64,000 nt of DNA from Rubrobacter_D sp963840835 (GTDB lineage Bacteria; Actinomycetota; Rubrobacteria; Rubrobacterales; Rubrobacteraceae): the NCBI GenBank assembly GCA_963840835.1, contig CAWJAM010000013.1, positions 62,001 to 126,000 of the forward strand. The letters run 5' to 3'. Below, piece after piece: positions 1 through 8,779 of this stretch. A program made the position numbers and the translations under genes. Numbering within the stretch: position 1 is the stretch's first letter; every line of letters begins with the position of its first letter. A model generated the notes under the pieces. It saw only the letters and a list, made by a program, of their open reading frames with translations. It was not told the origin of the DNA and ran no database searches.

Positions 1-2
1 TG

Positions 3-2004
3 GCGACCTCTGGGACCGCCGTGGGCCAGCAACAAGGGCAGGAACCTCCCCCCTCCCAAGGGCAGGAGTCCTCAGCAGAGCCGTGGGTCTCACCCCAACC
101 GGAGCAGAGCACGCAAAGGGACTTCGCGCCTGCAGAGCGGGTCGTTGGTCTCAACGAAGGTGTGGCCAACAGCACCCAGGGCCTCGAGCAGGCCGCAGAA
201 GCCTCTGGAGGGCGTGTGGTTGAGCGCCTCGACGATCCTAAGAACAGCGCCGTGCTGCTTAAGTTCCCCACCGAGCAAGCGGCGCAGTCTGCCGAAGATG
301 GGCTTGCCAAGCGCCCTGATGTGCAGTACGTAGAGCGCAACGGCATCGTGGAGGGAACGGCGGTCTCCTCTGACCCAAACGTGGGCTACGAGTGGCACCA
401 CACCGTCATCCGCAAGACGGCCAACCTTGGCACTCTTCCTTCAGCCCCGCCCACCATAGCGGTGGTGGATAGTGGGGTTGACTATAACCACCCAGACCTC
501 GCTGGGAAGGTCATAAAGGGGCCAGACTTCGTCAACCGTGATTGGGACCCCATGGACGACTACGGGCACGGAACCCACGTGGCGGGCATAGCGGCAGCTA
601 CGGCGGGCAACGGGGAGTTCGGGGAGGGCGTCTCCCCCAACTCCAAGATACTCGCCATCAAGGTCCTCTCCTCCAGCAACTTGAGCTATGACTTTGATGT
701 GGTCCAGGGTTTGGCTTACGCGCGCACCGCCAACACTACCCCTGAGACTAAGGTTATCAATACGAGCCTGTGCGCTGACTTTGATCCACAAGCCCCGGAA
801 GGTCCGCAGGTGCTCCGAGATGAGGTGTCCGCCATCAAGGATGCCGGCAAGATCCTGGTTGCTTCTGCTGGCAACTCCAACAGCAGCGCGACCAGCTACC
901 CCGAGGGCAGCTGTTCTTACCCGGGCTCAGATCCCAACACTGCCCTCAGGGTCACCGCCACCAACGAGCAAGACTGCCGGACCTTATTCTCGAACTTCAG
1001 CCCGGCCTCCAACCCGACGTTCTATAACATAGCCGCCCCAGGCTGGAACATTTTATCTCTCGACCCCAACTTCGGCACAAGCTTCAGAAGTGGCACCTCC
1101 ATGGCGGCGCCAATGGTGGCCGGAGCGGCAGCCCTTGTGTGGGGCAAGACTCCGAGCCTCACCAGGAACCAGGTCGTAAACAAGCTAGTTAGCACCGGAG
1201 AGCCGACAAGCTGTGGTTTCGCCGCCCCCACGCCTCGTCTGGACGTGAGGAAGGCGCTCCTTGGCACCTCTGAGACCGCCATCGTCGGCCAGCTGTTCGA
1301 CCCCGTATACGGAATCGGCGGCACGGGAGGCGCCCCTGCCAAACTGTTCTCGGGCACCACCCTGCTCAAGTCTGATGCCACCAACGGTTACGGTTTCTAC
1401 GAGATGACAGGGCTAACGGCAGGCACTGGCAGGACACTTAAGGCCGCCCGTAGCGGCTACTACGCAAACACGAATCTGAGAAAAGGCATCAGGATAGTCG
1501 ACGGACAGGTAGCAGGGCCGTTCACCGACGCCGCGCCCGTGGCATGGAATACCGGGGTCGCCGCCGTCTCCATAGACTGGAAGACCGTGCAGCCAGGTCT
1601 TCTAGGCGATACCCCAGGGTGCGTGGACACCTGCAACGGTTGGGAGTTCGACCTTGCGCTGAAGCGATCAGACGGCAGACTATATCTTCGCTACCCGCGA
1701 CTCCATCCAAGACTTCCAGCCAGTGGAAACGGTGGCTATAGAAAGCGAGGCGGCCAACGGCACCTACAAGGTCATAGCAATCAACAAGGAGCCGGACACG
1801 GGGGGAACCCAGTGGAATCCCTCCTGGAACGGTTCGCAGGCTTCGGTGCAGATGTACAACGGCACGGCGTCGCTAGGCGGGGGCTTGAAGGCGGTGCCAT
1901 CTACGTGCGGCACCAATCAGTTCTGGTACGTGGGAGACCTCACCAAGAGCGGAACTTCCTACACCTGGACGAACAAGAACCTCTGCACCAACACCGCGCC
2001 ATAG
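3..2004 (+). pseudogene. Secreted S8 subtilisin-like serine protease, 5'-partial and frameshifted
   Basis: The reading frame is open to the left edge, so the start and signal peptide lie outside the window; the first visible residues (ATSGTAV then a Gln/Pro/Ser-rich stretch) look like the end of a signal peptide. Counting from the GTG at 21, a fervidolysin-type propeptide spans about residues 35-110. The catalytic domain follows with Asp in VVDSGVDYNHPDL (about 150), His in YGHGTHVAG (about 183), oxyanion Asn in ASAGNSNS and Ser in SGTSMAAPMVAG. A carboxypeptidase-regulatory-like beta-sandwich follows (1280-1480). Near 1670-1676 the homologous sequence jumps to another frame: YIFATRDS onward is encoded in the frame that ends at 2004, while the original frame gives nonsense to 2015. 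This is a +1 slip, either real decay or a sequencing error. The product would be an extracellular peptidase. Confidence 0.88.
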
Positions 2005-2016
2005 GGCGAGGCTAGT

Positions 2017-2045
2017 CGGGAGGCTCCTTCTCAAGGGGCCTCCCG
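2017..2045 (+). terminator. Rho-independent terminator of the S8 protease gene
   Basis: A GC-rich hairpin with arms CGGGAGGC and GCCTCCCG is followed by CTTCTTCTCT, 12 bases after the protease stop codon. Confidence 0.8.
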
Positions 2046-2063
2046 CTTCTTCTCTATTCACTC

Positions 2064-2700
2064 GTGTTCTTGGAAGAAGAGGGGTTTTCTCAGAAGTCCA
2101 TATCCAGCGTCCTGGATATCCCTCACCCTTGTGGGTGGAGTATGGCCAATTACCCGGCCCGTCTCTTATTACAAGGCACAACATATGGAAGCAGTGAACA
2201 AAGATTCGCTGAGGCGAGAATCGCCGGTCGCATTGAGCTAGCGGGGAGCCATTCGCAAACAACAGCGTGGTGGGGTGGGTCGCAGAAATACGCGGTCGCG
2301 TTGCTGGGTACGCACACCCCCTCGAAAAATCCGCCGCCGATTTCAGGAATGCAAGCATACATCGCTTATCTTCTTGGTAGGTAAATTCTCCGAAGTTGAA
2401 CTTCCGCTTTCACGATTTCTGCGACCTTCGCCTTGACGGAGTTCTATGAAGTTCGCCTGAGCCGAATTCTCGGAAGGGTAAGCAACACCTAGTAACGTCC
2501 TAGTATCCGCAAAAATACGACAAATGAGTGATGTGCCGACCCTCAGGAGGGTGCTAGAGTGCTCGCGTTGAGAGAACCCACTTCCCGCGTCGTTGTAGGT
2601 AGAGGCCAAGAGCTTCTCCCGCGATAACAAGAATGGGAGCACTTCACGGATGGTGGCTGGTTCTCGTGTAGTTGGAGGCTTTCCGAAGGGAAGAGAAGGC
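2064..2700. other. Gene-free intergenic stretch with a decayed REP-like repeat
   Basis: No frame here shows a recognisable protein. Positions 2386-2477 hold a degenerate copy of the window's intergenic repeat (TTCTCCGAAGTT, then GACGGAGTTCTATGAAGTTCG, then AATTCTCGGAAG). The rest shows nothing I can name. Confidence 0.5.
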
Positions 2701-2838
2701 GTGAAGGCGAGATGGTTGTTGATGGCTACCCTAGCCGCCTTGGTGGTGGGGATGATGGCCTTGGCTGGCACGGACTGGACCGCTGACGGTATCGTGCCTG
2801 AGAACCACGTGGCATACAACCTTGCCTGCATAGGTTGA
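2701..2838 (+). CDS. Short ORF with a signal-peptide-like N-terminus, probably a truncated secreted protein
   Basis: A GTG start preceded by a purine-rich GGGAAGAGAAGGC site encodes about 45 residues. Positively charged VKARW is followed by a hydrophobic run (LLMATLAALVVGMMALAG), typical of a secretory signal. After it only about 25 residues remain, far too few for the secreted proteins that use such signals in this window. I read it as the 5' stump of a secreted protein gene; a genuine small membrane peptide is possible. It lies just upstream of the riboswitch region. Confidence 0.4.
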   Translation: MKARWLLMATLAALVVGMMALAGTDWTADGIVPENHVAYNLACIG

Positions 2839-2912
2839 GGAAAATGTCCATGTGGCATATAGGATGGACGCCTCCGAGTTAGTAGGATCGTTCTCTCAGA
2901 AACGCTGGCGCT

Positions 2913-3012
2913 GCGGCGTCGCGATAAAGGCAAACCCGTCGTGAGGCGGGCACGCAAAGCCTAACGGCCTCCTATGTATAGGAGGTAGCCGGGCTGTCGA
3001 ACGGCGACGGGG
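2913..3012 (+). promoter_or_regulatory. Cyclic-di-GMP-I (GEMM-I) riboswitch, copy 1
   Basis: The GEMM-I core is present in order: GGCAAACC; a stem CCCGTC/GGCGGG closed by a GNRA loop (GTGA); CGCAAAGCCT; a second stem CCTCCTAT/ATAGGAGG; then GGTAGCCGGG and a closing P1 arm (CGTCGC 2917-2922 with GCGACG 3005-3010). Copy 2 at 42829 keeps every paired region with compensating changes and has GCGA as its GNRA loop. The aptamer lies about 175 bases upstream of the beta-helix protein start. A short GGAGC-AAA-GCTCC hairpin follows at 3011-3023 and may belong to the expression platform. Family knowledge: GEMM-I senses c-di-GMP and often controls surface and motility genes. Confidence 0.9.
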
Positions 3013-3187
3013 AGCAAAGCTCCGCCCTCAGAGAAAGGGGGAGGGTGTGGATACAACCTTACATCACACTCAGCCATACCAGGCTAGTGCTTCACCCATC
3101 TTCTGACCTCTTTCATGGCAGGACATGCGCGAGGTACGGGTCAGGAACACTCGGCCCTTTGTTGTGGAGACTCTCCCAGGAGGATGT

Positions 3188-4825
3188 ATGAAAGCTACAG
3201 CGAATACCCTGCTAACGAAGGTAAGAGGTTACCTTCTCCTTAGGATTGGTATCCTGGCCACGCTTACGACGCTGCTGCTGTTGACAGTTGTGTGCACGAG
3301 CGCGGCATGGGCGACTACTTTCACCGTAACCAACACCAACGACTCCGGCCCTGGGTCGCTGAGGGCGGCCATAGAGCAGGCCAACGCAAACGTGGGTGCC
3401 GACGAGATAGTGTTTGCCGATAGCACAAGCGGCACCATAACCCTAGCCGCCCCGCTGCCGGATGTCACGGACGATGAGGGACTCACCATAGACGGCGGTG
3501 GGGACGTTACAGTCAGCGGCAACGAAGCCGTGGGGATTATCAGGGTATACGGTAAGCTAGCCCTTAGTAACTTGACCCTCGTTAAGGGCGCCGGCTTCCC
3601 CGAAAGCATCGGCGCCACAGATCGGCGTGGCGGGGCTATATACAACTTTCGCACACTAGAGCTAACAAACGTCACCCTTTCCGACAACAGGATTATAGGC
3701 AGCTGGCCCGAAGGCGGTGCCATCTACAACCAGTACGGCACGCTCACGGTGATTAGCAGCACCTTCTCTGGCAATGACACCAGCTACGGAGGCACCGGAG
3801 GTGGCATCGATAATTTCTACGGCACGGTGAACGTCACGAACTCCACTTTCTCGGGCAACAGCGCCACCTCCGGCTCCGGAGGCAGCATCGCTAACCGATA
3901 CGGCACGGCGAACGTCACGAACTCTACTTTCTCGGGCAACAGCGCCTGGTCCGCCGGCGCTCTCTACAACGAGTCAGGCACTCTCACGGTCAGCAACACG
4001 ATACTGGCCAATAACACTGCTACTGGGTATGGCGGCAATTGCTCCGCAGTGGATGTGGAAAACCCGACCACCGACGGTGGCTACAACATAGAGGACGGTG
4101 TCACCTGCGGTTTCACCCAAGATACCGGCTCCCTCTCGAACACGGACCCCCTCCTGGACCCAGCAGGGTTACAGGATAACGGAGGCCCCACCCTAACCAT
4201 AGGTCTCCAGCCAGATAGCCCAGCTTTAGACTTTGTTGGACAGGACGCCTGCCCGCCTCCCACAACTGACCAGCGGGGAGTAGAGCGCCCACAGGAGGAG
4301 GCCTGTGACTCTGGAGCCTTCGAACTGGTGCAGCAGTCTACACCGCCCGACAGCGATGGCGACCAGGTAGCGGACACCGAGGACAACTGCCCCGAGGTCG
4401 CCAACGCCGATCAAGCGGATGGCGACGGCGACGGTGTGGGCGACGCCTGCGATCCGCCCAAGGTGATGAACACTAACCCGGCCAACAACGCCACGCAGGT
4501 AGCTACTGGCGTCGACGTGACAGCCACCTTCTCTGAGCCTATGGACGCTATCACGACCGACGGGGACCCGAGAACGATCAACAGCACAACTTTCAAGCTG
4601 GTCAAGCTCAACGCGGACGGCACCACCACAAGGCTTACGGCCACCGTCAGGTACGTCGCCACGACCAATAAGGCGATCCTCGATCTGGCAAGCGACCTCA
4701 AATCGGGGCGGACCTACAAGGCTACGGTGACGAGTGGGGCACAGGACTTGGATGGCAACGCACTGGACCAGAACCCCAACATAGAGGGTAACCAATACAA
4801 GAGCTGGAAGTTCACAGTCCGGTAG
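3188..4825 (+). CDS. Secreted beta-helix protein with thrombospondin type-3 and Ig-like domains
   Basis: The ATG at 3188 has AGGAGG at 3178-3183 and is preferred over the longer frame from 3125. The 545-residue product has a basic N-terminus and a hydrophobic signal (about residues 15-45, ending SAAWA). It continues with the motif T-N-D-S-G-P-G-S-L-R-A-A-I-E-Q-A-N-A that begins many actinobacterial parallel beta-helix surface proteins, and Asn/Ser-rich helix repeats (FSGN, NVTNSTFSGNSA). A calcium-binding thrombospondin type-3 stretch follows (DSDGDQVADTEDNCPE, DGDGDGVGDACD, about residues 390-425). The protein ends in a C-terminal SbsA-type Ig-like domain (about 430-545). It probably acts outside the cell or on its surface. 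The c-di-GMP riboswitch upstream suggests control by that messenger. Substrate or partner is unknown. Confidence 0.87.
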   Translation: MKATANTLLTKVRGYLLLRIGILATLTTLLLLTVVCTSAAWATTFTVTNTNDSGPGSLRAAIEQANANVGADEIVFADSTSGTITLAAPLPDVTDDEGLTIDGGGDVTVSGNEAVGIIRVYGKLALSNLTLVKGAGFPESIGATDRRGGAIYNFRTLELTNVTLSDNRIIGSWPEGGAIYNQYGTLTVISSTFSGNDTSYGGTGGGIDNFYGTVNVTNSTFSGNSATSGSGGSIANRYGTANVTNSTFSGNSAWSAGALYNESGTLTVSNTILANNTATGYGGNCSAVDVENPTTDGGYNIEDGVTCGFTQDTGSLSNTDPLLDPAGLQDNGGPTLTIGLQPDSPALDFVGQDACPPPTTDQRGVERPQEEACDSGAFELVQQSTPPDSDGDQVADTEDNCPEVANADQADGDGDGVGDACDPPKVMNTNPANNATQVATGVDVTATFSEPMDAITTDGDPRTINSTTFKLVKLNADGTTTRLTATVRYVATTNKAILDLASDLKSGRTYKATVTSGAQDLDGNALDQNPNIEGNQYKSWKFTVR

Positions 4826-4855
4826 CGCAGTGCTGCTGTAAGCCGCACGGACGGA

Positions 4856-4883
4856 GGGTCGGGGCTATTAGCAGCCGCGACCC
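4856..4883 (+). terminator. Terminator after the beta-helix gene
   Basis: Hairpin arms GGGTCG/CGACCC with an inner GGCT/AGCaGCC helix are followed by TTCTTGT, 30 bases after the stop codon. Confidence 0.7.
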
Positions 4884-5019
4884 TTCTTGTAAGCAACCAG
4901 AGTAGTCGCCCTATTTACCCAATGTCGGGGTTGGTAGATTCAACGACCTTCTAAAAAATCTGTACACGAGATGAGCAGAGAATCAACCATCCACCCAACG
5001 CGCCGATCAAGTCCCGAAT

Positions 5020-6368
5020 CTTCTGTAATTTCCTCCGAGACGGCGACTCTCCTCACCTCTCCATGAGCATCACCCCATCCGCCTCCCGCTCTTCGAAGCG
5101 CCGATGCTCGCGCAACTCCTCCATGTCCAGGTAGCGTCTACCTGTCAGCCACTCCTCCGATTGCTCCACCGCCAGTGCCGTCGCCAGGCGCAGACACGAT
5201 TCCCTGTTGGGGAAGATCCTAACCACCCTAGTGCGCCGTTTTATCTCCTGGTTGAGTCGCTCTAGGCCGTTCGTGGTGCGGATGCGCCTTCTATGGCTCT
5301 CGGGGAAGGCTAGGCAGGTGAGGCATTCCTCGATGTGCTCTTCGAGGTGCTCTGCGACCTTCTCGTTGCCCTTGCCTCGCCACCGATCGGCCACGCTCGA
5401 GGCGATTCGGAGGGCCTGCTCCCTGCTCGGCGCGGCGAAGATCGCGCGCAGGTCCGCCCCGAGCTCCTTGCGCTTGGCGTAGCCGACCATCCCCAGGAGG
5501 TTCCTCATGTAGTGGAGCTGACACCTCTGGTGAGAAGCACCCTGGAAGTGGCGAAAGACGGCCGCTTTGAGACCCTCGTGCTCCTCGGAGACCACCAACT
5601 CCACTCCCTTGAGCCCTCGGTGCTTCAACGACCGAAACAGCTCCTGGTAGGTGGCCTCGCTCTCGGTGTCTGCGACCTCCACCCCGAGGATCTCCCGCAT
5701 GCCGTCGTCCCTCACCGCCGAGACGATCAAGACGCCCTGGCTTACGACCCTGTGGTCCATCCTCACCTTCTCGTAACGAGCATCCACGAACAGGTAGGGG
5801 TAGGCCTCGGCCTCAAGCCTGCGTCTCCTCCACGCCCCAAGCTCCGAGTCGAGGGAGCCGGCCAGAGAGGACACGAGGCTCTTGGAGAAGGGAGATCCCG
5901 CACAACTGCTCGGTTATCTCTTTGACCTTCCTGGTGGAGACCCCCCTCGACGTACATCTGCATCAAGGCCAAACAGAGCGCCTTCTCGTTCCTCTGGTAG
6001 CGGGAGAAGAGGCGGGTTGAGAACGTCCCTTCCCTATCCTGAGGCACCAGCAGATTCAGCGTGCCTACCCTGGTGCGAAGAGTCCTCGGCTTGTGGCCGT
6101 TGCGGTGGCCGGTGCGTCCCTCGCCGCGCTCGTAGGGTGCTGCTCCTATGTGCTCGCTCATCTCGGCCTCAAGGATCTGCTGCACCACCCGCTGGACGAT
6201 CTCGCGCAAGAAGGCGGGATCGTCCAGCAAGACCTCTTGCGTCATCTGCAGGTCCACTCTACGATGCTCTTGGGTCATCGTCGCTCCCTTTCGATCGGTT
6301 GACTTTAGACACCAACCATCTTGGAGGACGATGACCCTTCTTTCTAGCGGCCCACCAAATTACAGAAG
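5020..6368 (-). mobile_element. IS256-family insertion sequence with 12-bp inverted ends
   Basis: The ends CTTCTGTAATTT (5020-5031) and AAATTACAGAAG (6357-6368) are perfect inverted repeats that enclose a mutator-type transposase with short non-coding margins, 1349 bp in all. I found no clear 8-9 bp target duplication (flanks differ), so one end may have rearranged after insertion. Confidence 0.8.
5053..6278 (-). pseudogene. IS256-family (mutator) transposase, one frameshift
   Basis: Two overlapping frames form one transposase. The first (6278 to about 5940) carries the N-terminal half ending MYVEG; the second (to 5053) resumes at VSTRKVKEITEQLCG. The break falls in a run of six C (5941-5946): removing one base restores a continuous protein of about 408 residues, normal for the family. 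The first DDE acid is in YPYLFVDARYEKVR and the last in NGLERLNQEIKRR. The middle motif reads SEEHEGLKAA where the family usually has S-D-x-H-x-G-L, so the second acid is Glu instead of Asp. A sequencing slip in the homopolymer is as likely as a dead element. Confidence 0.88.
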
Positions 6369-6404
6369 TTTACGGACATAACCTTTGCATTCCGTCGTCC
6401 TCCG

Positions 6405-6508
6405 CTCTCATGGAAGCATCTTCCCGAGCGTGCAAGCGTGCATTCGTTTTCGGTGGGACGTACACCCTCCCGCGTTCTCGGCTGCTCCAATGGCGGGGAG
6501 ATCCATCT
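6405..6508. repeat. Direct repeat alpha, left copy (partner 36219-36314)
   Basis: From TATGGAAGCATCTTCCCGAG to GGAGATCCATCT the sequence matches 36219-36314 almost base for base, with an 8-bp length difference in the middle. It is the first of three blocks (alpha, beta, gamma) shared by the two segments. No coding function is evident. Confidence 0.8.
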
Positions 6509-6669
6509 AATTCTCAAGAAGGGACTGCATAGCCGACACCGGCCATGCCCGGCTCCTCGGCGGGCCGGTCAATGTCTGGGAAGCGTAACCGTGGATACTG
6601 CCGGGTAATATGTCCTGGCCTCAGATGACGTTCGTGTAGCCCAGAGGTCGTGCCGGCCGCGCGTCGCCA

Positions 6670-7128
6670 CTAGCCGACGCCAGCCGATCTTGTGGCATTG
6701 GAAGCAGGGAGTCTGGCACGGATGTTCACATCGAGTCCCAAGGCGTCAGCAGCCTCCGCCAGGCGCCACACGCTGATCTTCTGCCACCCATCCCGCTCGT
6801 AGCGCTGAACCTGCTGCTGGGTCATGCCCAGTATCTCGCCTAGCTCCGCCTGCGTGAGGCCGCATGCTATGCGCGCCTTGGTGAGAAGTTCTCCCAAAGA
6901 ATCCAGATCCTCGGCACCGAAGGAGAGCAGGCGTCCCTCCTTGAGGTCCTCGTAATCTGAGATCTCTCGCTCCAGGTCCTCTATCTGCATCCGCAGGGCG
7001 TCGATGACCGCCGTGGCCACCTCGTCTCGCCCGGTCGAACGGCGGCCAGAGGAGAGCTCCTTCGAACGGGTCTCAAGCTCTGAGAGCCGCCCCTTGCTGT
7101 GCCGAAATTCCTTGTCGTTGCGGATCAT
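6670..7128 (-). CDS. XRE-family HTH protein, probable antitoxin
   Basis: The ATG at 7128 has GAGGTG five bases upstream; the longer frame to 7257 overlaps the preceding pseudogene and is not used. The 152-residue protein has a charged, probably coiled-coil N-terminal half (about residues 5-75, rich in Glu/Arg/Leu) and a C-terminal helix-turn-helix (LTQAELGEILGMTQQQVQRYERDGW, about 95-120) followed by a short tail. This architecture fits antitoxins paired with an upstream gene. The upstream partner at 7133-7545 ends four bases before this start and is broken, so the antitoxin appears to be an orphan. It probably acted as DNA-binding autorepressor and toxin neutraliser; that role is inferred from layout. 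Confidence 0.72.
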   Translation of the reverse strand: MIRNDKEFRHSKGRLSELETRSKELSSGRRSTGRDEVATAVIDALRMQIEDLEREISDYEDLKEGRLLSFGAEDLDSLGELLTKARIACGLTQAELGEILGMTQQQVQRYERDGWQKISVWRLAEAADALGLDVNIRARLPASNATRSAGVG

Positions 7129-7132
7129 GGTT

Positions 7133-7545
7133 TCACCTCTTAGCTTGTAAGTCCACCAAGAGCACGCCTCGCTCGCGGCCCTCTCGGTCAGTCTGGAAGA
7201 ACCGCAGGAAGGGCTGGCCGGACCCCAGCTCCGTGGCCGCGGCCGGGAAGAAGTCAACCCCGAACCTCCTCTTAGCCTCCGCCCGGTTGGAAGCGCTTGG
7301 CGGGAAGATCGGGGCCAGGCATCCGAGGTCCTCGGCGCTCACGTCTTCTGCCAGGTCGTAGCAGCCGTCTATGTCGTCGACACCGTCCAGTACACCGCGT
7401 CACGCCGCAGGAGCCATCAGCTCCAGGCCTCTTCAGTCCTTCAGCAACCCCGCCTCTTGCGGCCCCATCACTCCTCGAGCTCCTCCAGATCCGTCTCATG
7501 CACACCCGGCGGCAACAACCCCTCATCCGTGAACCGTGGTATCAT
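7133..7545 (-). pseudogene. Decayed DUF6932-like protein, probable toxin partner
   Basis: The ATG at 7545 begins MIPRFTDEGLLPPGVHETDL, the usual opening of DUF6932 proteins (a nucleotidyltransferase-like group, identified from memory). After about 25 codons a TGA appears, and the middle is scattered over frames with further stops. The C-terminal third is intact in the frame ending at 7133 (RFGVDFFPAAATELGSG and FLRFFQTDREGRERG). Its tail lies directly against the XRE gene, giving a toxin-then-antitoxin order. The gene cannot make a full product as written. Confidence 0.6.
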
Positions 7546-7552
7546 CCGGCTC

Positions 7553-7558
7553 ATTATA
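7553..7558 (-). promoter_or_regulatory. Candidate -10 box for the DUF6932/XRE pair
   Basis: TATAAT on the minus strand lies 8 bases upstream of the ATG at 7545, which would give a nearly leaderless transcript. No convincing -35 box was found. Confidence 0.4.
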
Positions 7559-7603
7559 CAGCACTTTTGTTGTACGTTTGCTGCCCTGCGAAGCCGGAAA
7601 GTA

Positions 7604-7774
7604 TACTGCAACCGGGCTAATACGGACGCGTACGGGATGGACGAGTTGCTGCGACGAATCTCGTAAAATACCTGCAAAACAGCGTAATTTGCGGACGGCC
7701 TGGTACGGGCCAGAACGTATCTTTTCAGACTCTTAATCTCTAGGTTCCAGGTTCGAGTCCTGGGCGGCTCACTC
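7604..7774 (+). repeat. Direct repeat beta, left copy, ending in a tRNA-Lys 3' part
   Basis: These 171 bp match 37809-37979 (also 171 bp, about 90% identity by eye) in the same orientation. From 7726 the sequence is the 3' half of a tRNA: anticodon arm GACTCTTAATC, then T-arm GGTTCGAGTCC and acceptor GGCGGCTCA, reading as tRNA-Lys(CTT). No matching 5' half is present upstream, so this is a tRNA fragment, as left by integration events. An integrase remnant lies 100 bp downstream. Confidence 0.7.
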
Positions 7775-7871
7775 CCTCAATCGGCGTATCTACGCTTATT
7801 TCCGCCGCCAGTCGCCCTGCTTCAGTCGCTCCAATTGAGCTCTACCACGACTCTTACCACGACCAGCTACT

Positions 7872-8028
7872 CTAACGGCCGCCAAGGGCGTCGCCGAAGC
7901 GGCCGAAGGACTCCCCATGGTAGCGGGGAGATAGGTGGCTGTAAGTGTTGATAGTCGTCGTGATCGAGGAGTGGCCGAGGACCTTTTGCAAGACCTCGGC
8001 TGACTCACCCGACTCGATCCAGAGACGC
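7872..8028 (-). pseudogene. C-terminal remnant of a tyrosine recombinase (integrase)
   Basis: The last 50 codons read GESAEVLQKVLGHSSITTT then INTYSHLSP, the box II signature of phage-type integrases with LGH and the Tyr nucleophile; the N-terminal part is gone. Upstream it is fused to an ABC ATPase fragment. Its position next to the 3' end of a tRNA-Lys is the normal place for such an integrase, so an integrative element probably once entered here. Its composition is like that of its neighbours. Confidence 0.75.
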
Positions 8029-8293
8029 CAGGGACATAGCCTATACTGCGATTGATCCGGACCTCGTCGTCCGGGTAGGAGCGTCCGAAGAGTCTCGGTT
8101 CTCCCGAGGAGGGCTTGAGGAGGTTCATGAGCATCTCGAACAAGGTGCTCTTGCCGGATCCATTGGGGCCGACCACCGCCACGATTTGGCCTGGCTCTAT
8201 CCGGAGGTCCACCGGCCCGAGCTCGAAGTCCCCGCGGAACTTCCTCACGCCTTCGAGCAAGATCGCTGGCATCTCTTGTGGTGTCGTGGTCAT
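8029..8293 (-). pseudogene. ABC transporter ATP-binding protein, N-terminal fragment (left copy)
   Basis: The frame from 8293 has the family start and Walker A (VGPNGSGKSTLFEML) and runs to INRSIGYVP, then passes straight into integrase-derived sequence. Q-loop, signature and Walker B are absent, so it is non-functional. It pairs with a near-identical fragment at 40014-40260 that also stops after DDEVRINR. Confidence 0.8.
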
Positions 8294-8445
8294 TGCGTGC
8301 CTCCCCTGTCGCTTGCGCCTCTTCTTCCCCCTGCAACGTCTCTTCGAGGAGGCGGAGTATCTCCTCCCCGCTCAAGCCGGCTCGCTTCCCCGTCCTTGCG
8401 GTCTCCCTCACGGCCTCCTCAAAGGGTTCGCGGAGGTGCGCGAGA
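8290..8445 (-). pseudogene. GntR-family regulator, C-terminal remnant (left copy)
   Basis: LREPFEEAVRETARTG and LSGEEILRLLEETLQ match the C-terminus of the intact GntR gene at 40257-40688. A small indel removes the stop codon seen in the right copy. The DNA-binding half is replaced by unrelated sequence from about 8446. Confidence 0.7.
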
Positions 8446-8606
8446 ACGGGACTAAGGAGCTGTATACGATGGGGACCGACCCCTACCAGGAGCGGAGCAC
8501 ACACCGCACCGCCGACTCGGCGCTCATACAGCGCCTCTTGACCAAAGTTGAAGAGATGAGGGTGGCTAGTGGGGAGAAGCGCCGGCAACTGGAAGCGGCT
8601 CCGTAG
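8446..8606 (+). pseudogene. Unidentified C-terminal gene fragment
   Basis: On the plus strand the frame to the TAG at 8604-8606 reads like a genuine charged helical C-terminus (KELYTMGTDPYQERS, then ALIQRLLTKVEEMRVASGEK). It begins where homology to the GntR remnant ends. I do not recognise the family. Confidence 0.3.
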
Positions 8607-8657
8607 ACGGGGTCCGCTAAGAGGGGCAATGCAGAATGCATGGTTGCTACCATAGGA

Positions 8658-8678
8658 GCCGGAGCGTCGTGTTCCGGC
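8658..8678. terminator. Hairpin, probable terminator
   Basis: GCCGGA/TCCGGC arms around GCGTCGTGT are followed by CCTTCTTTAT on the plus strand. The next item is a REP-like repeat, the usual order in this window. Confidence 0.5.
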
Positions 8679-8692
8679 CCTTCTTTATGCCC

Positions 8693-8765
8693 TTATTCAC
8701 CCGAGTGCTTAGTAGGCAAATTCTCAGAAGTCGGACTTCCGCTTTACGGTGTTCTCAGAAGTTCG
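8693..8765 (+). repeat. REP-like intergenic repeat, complete copy
   Basis: It carries both modules: TTATTCACCCGAGTGC, then AATTCTCAGAAG, CTTTACGG and GTTCTCAGAAGTTCG. This copy is uninterrupted and gives the reference layout for the split copies. Confidence 0.75.
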
Positions 8766-8779
8766 TCTCTTGGAGTGCC

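Noticed and set aside
2064..2384. 106-residue ORF
   Set aside because: No ribosome site, no recognisable motif, and codon use unlike that of the neighbours.
5941..5946. Programmed frameshift in IS256
   Set aside because: The family is normally translated from one frame, and the homopolymer run is a typical error site.
7726..7773. Functional tRNA-Lys gene
   Set aside because: Anticodon and T arms are fine but no 5' acceptor strand or D arm pairs with it; the same holds at 37931-37978.
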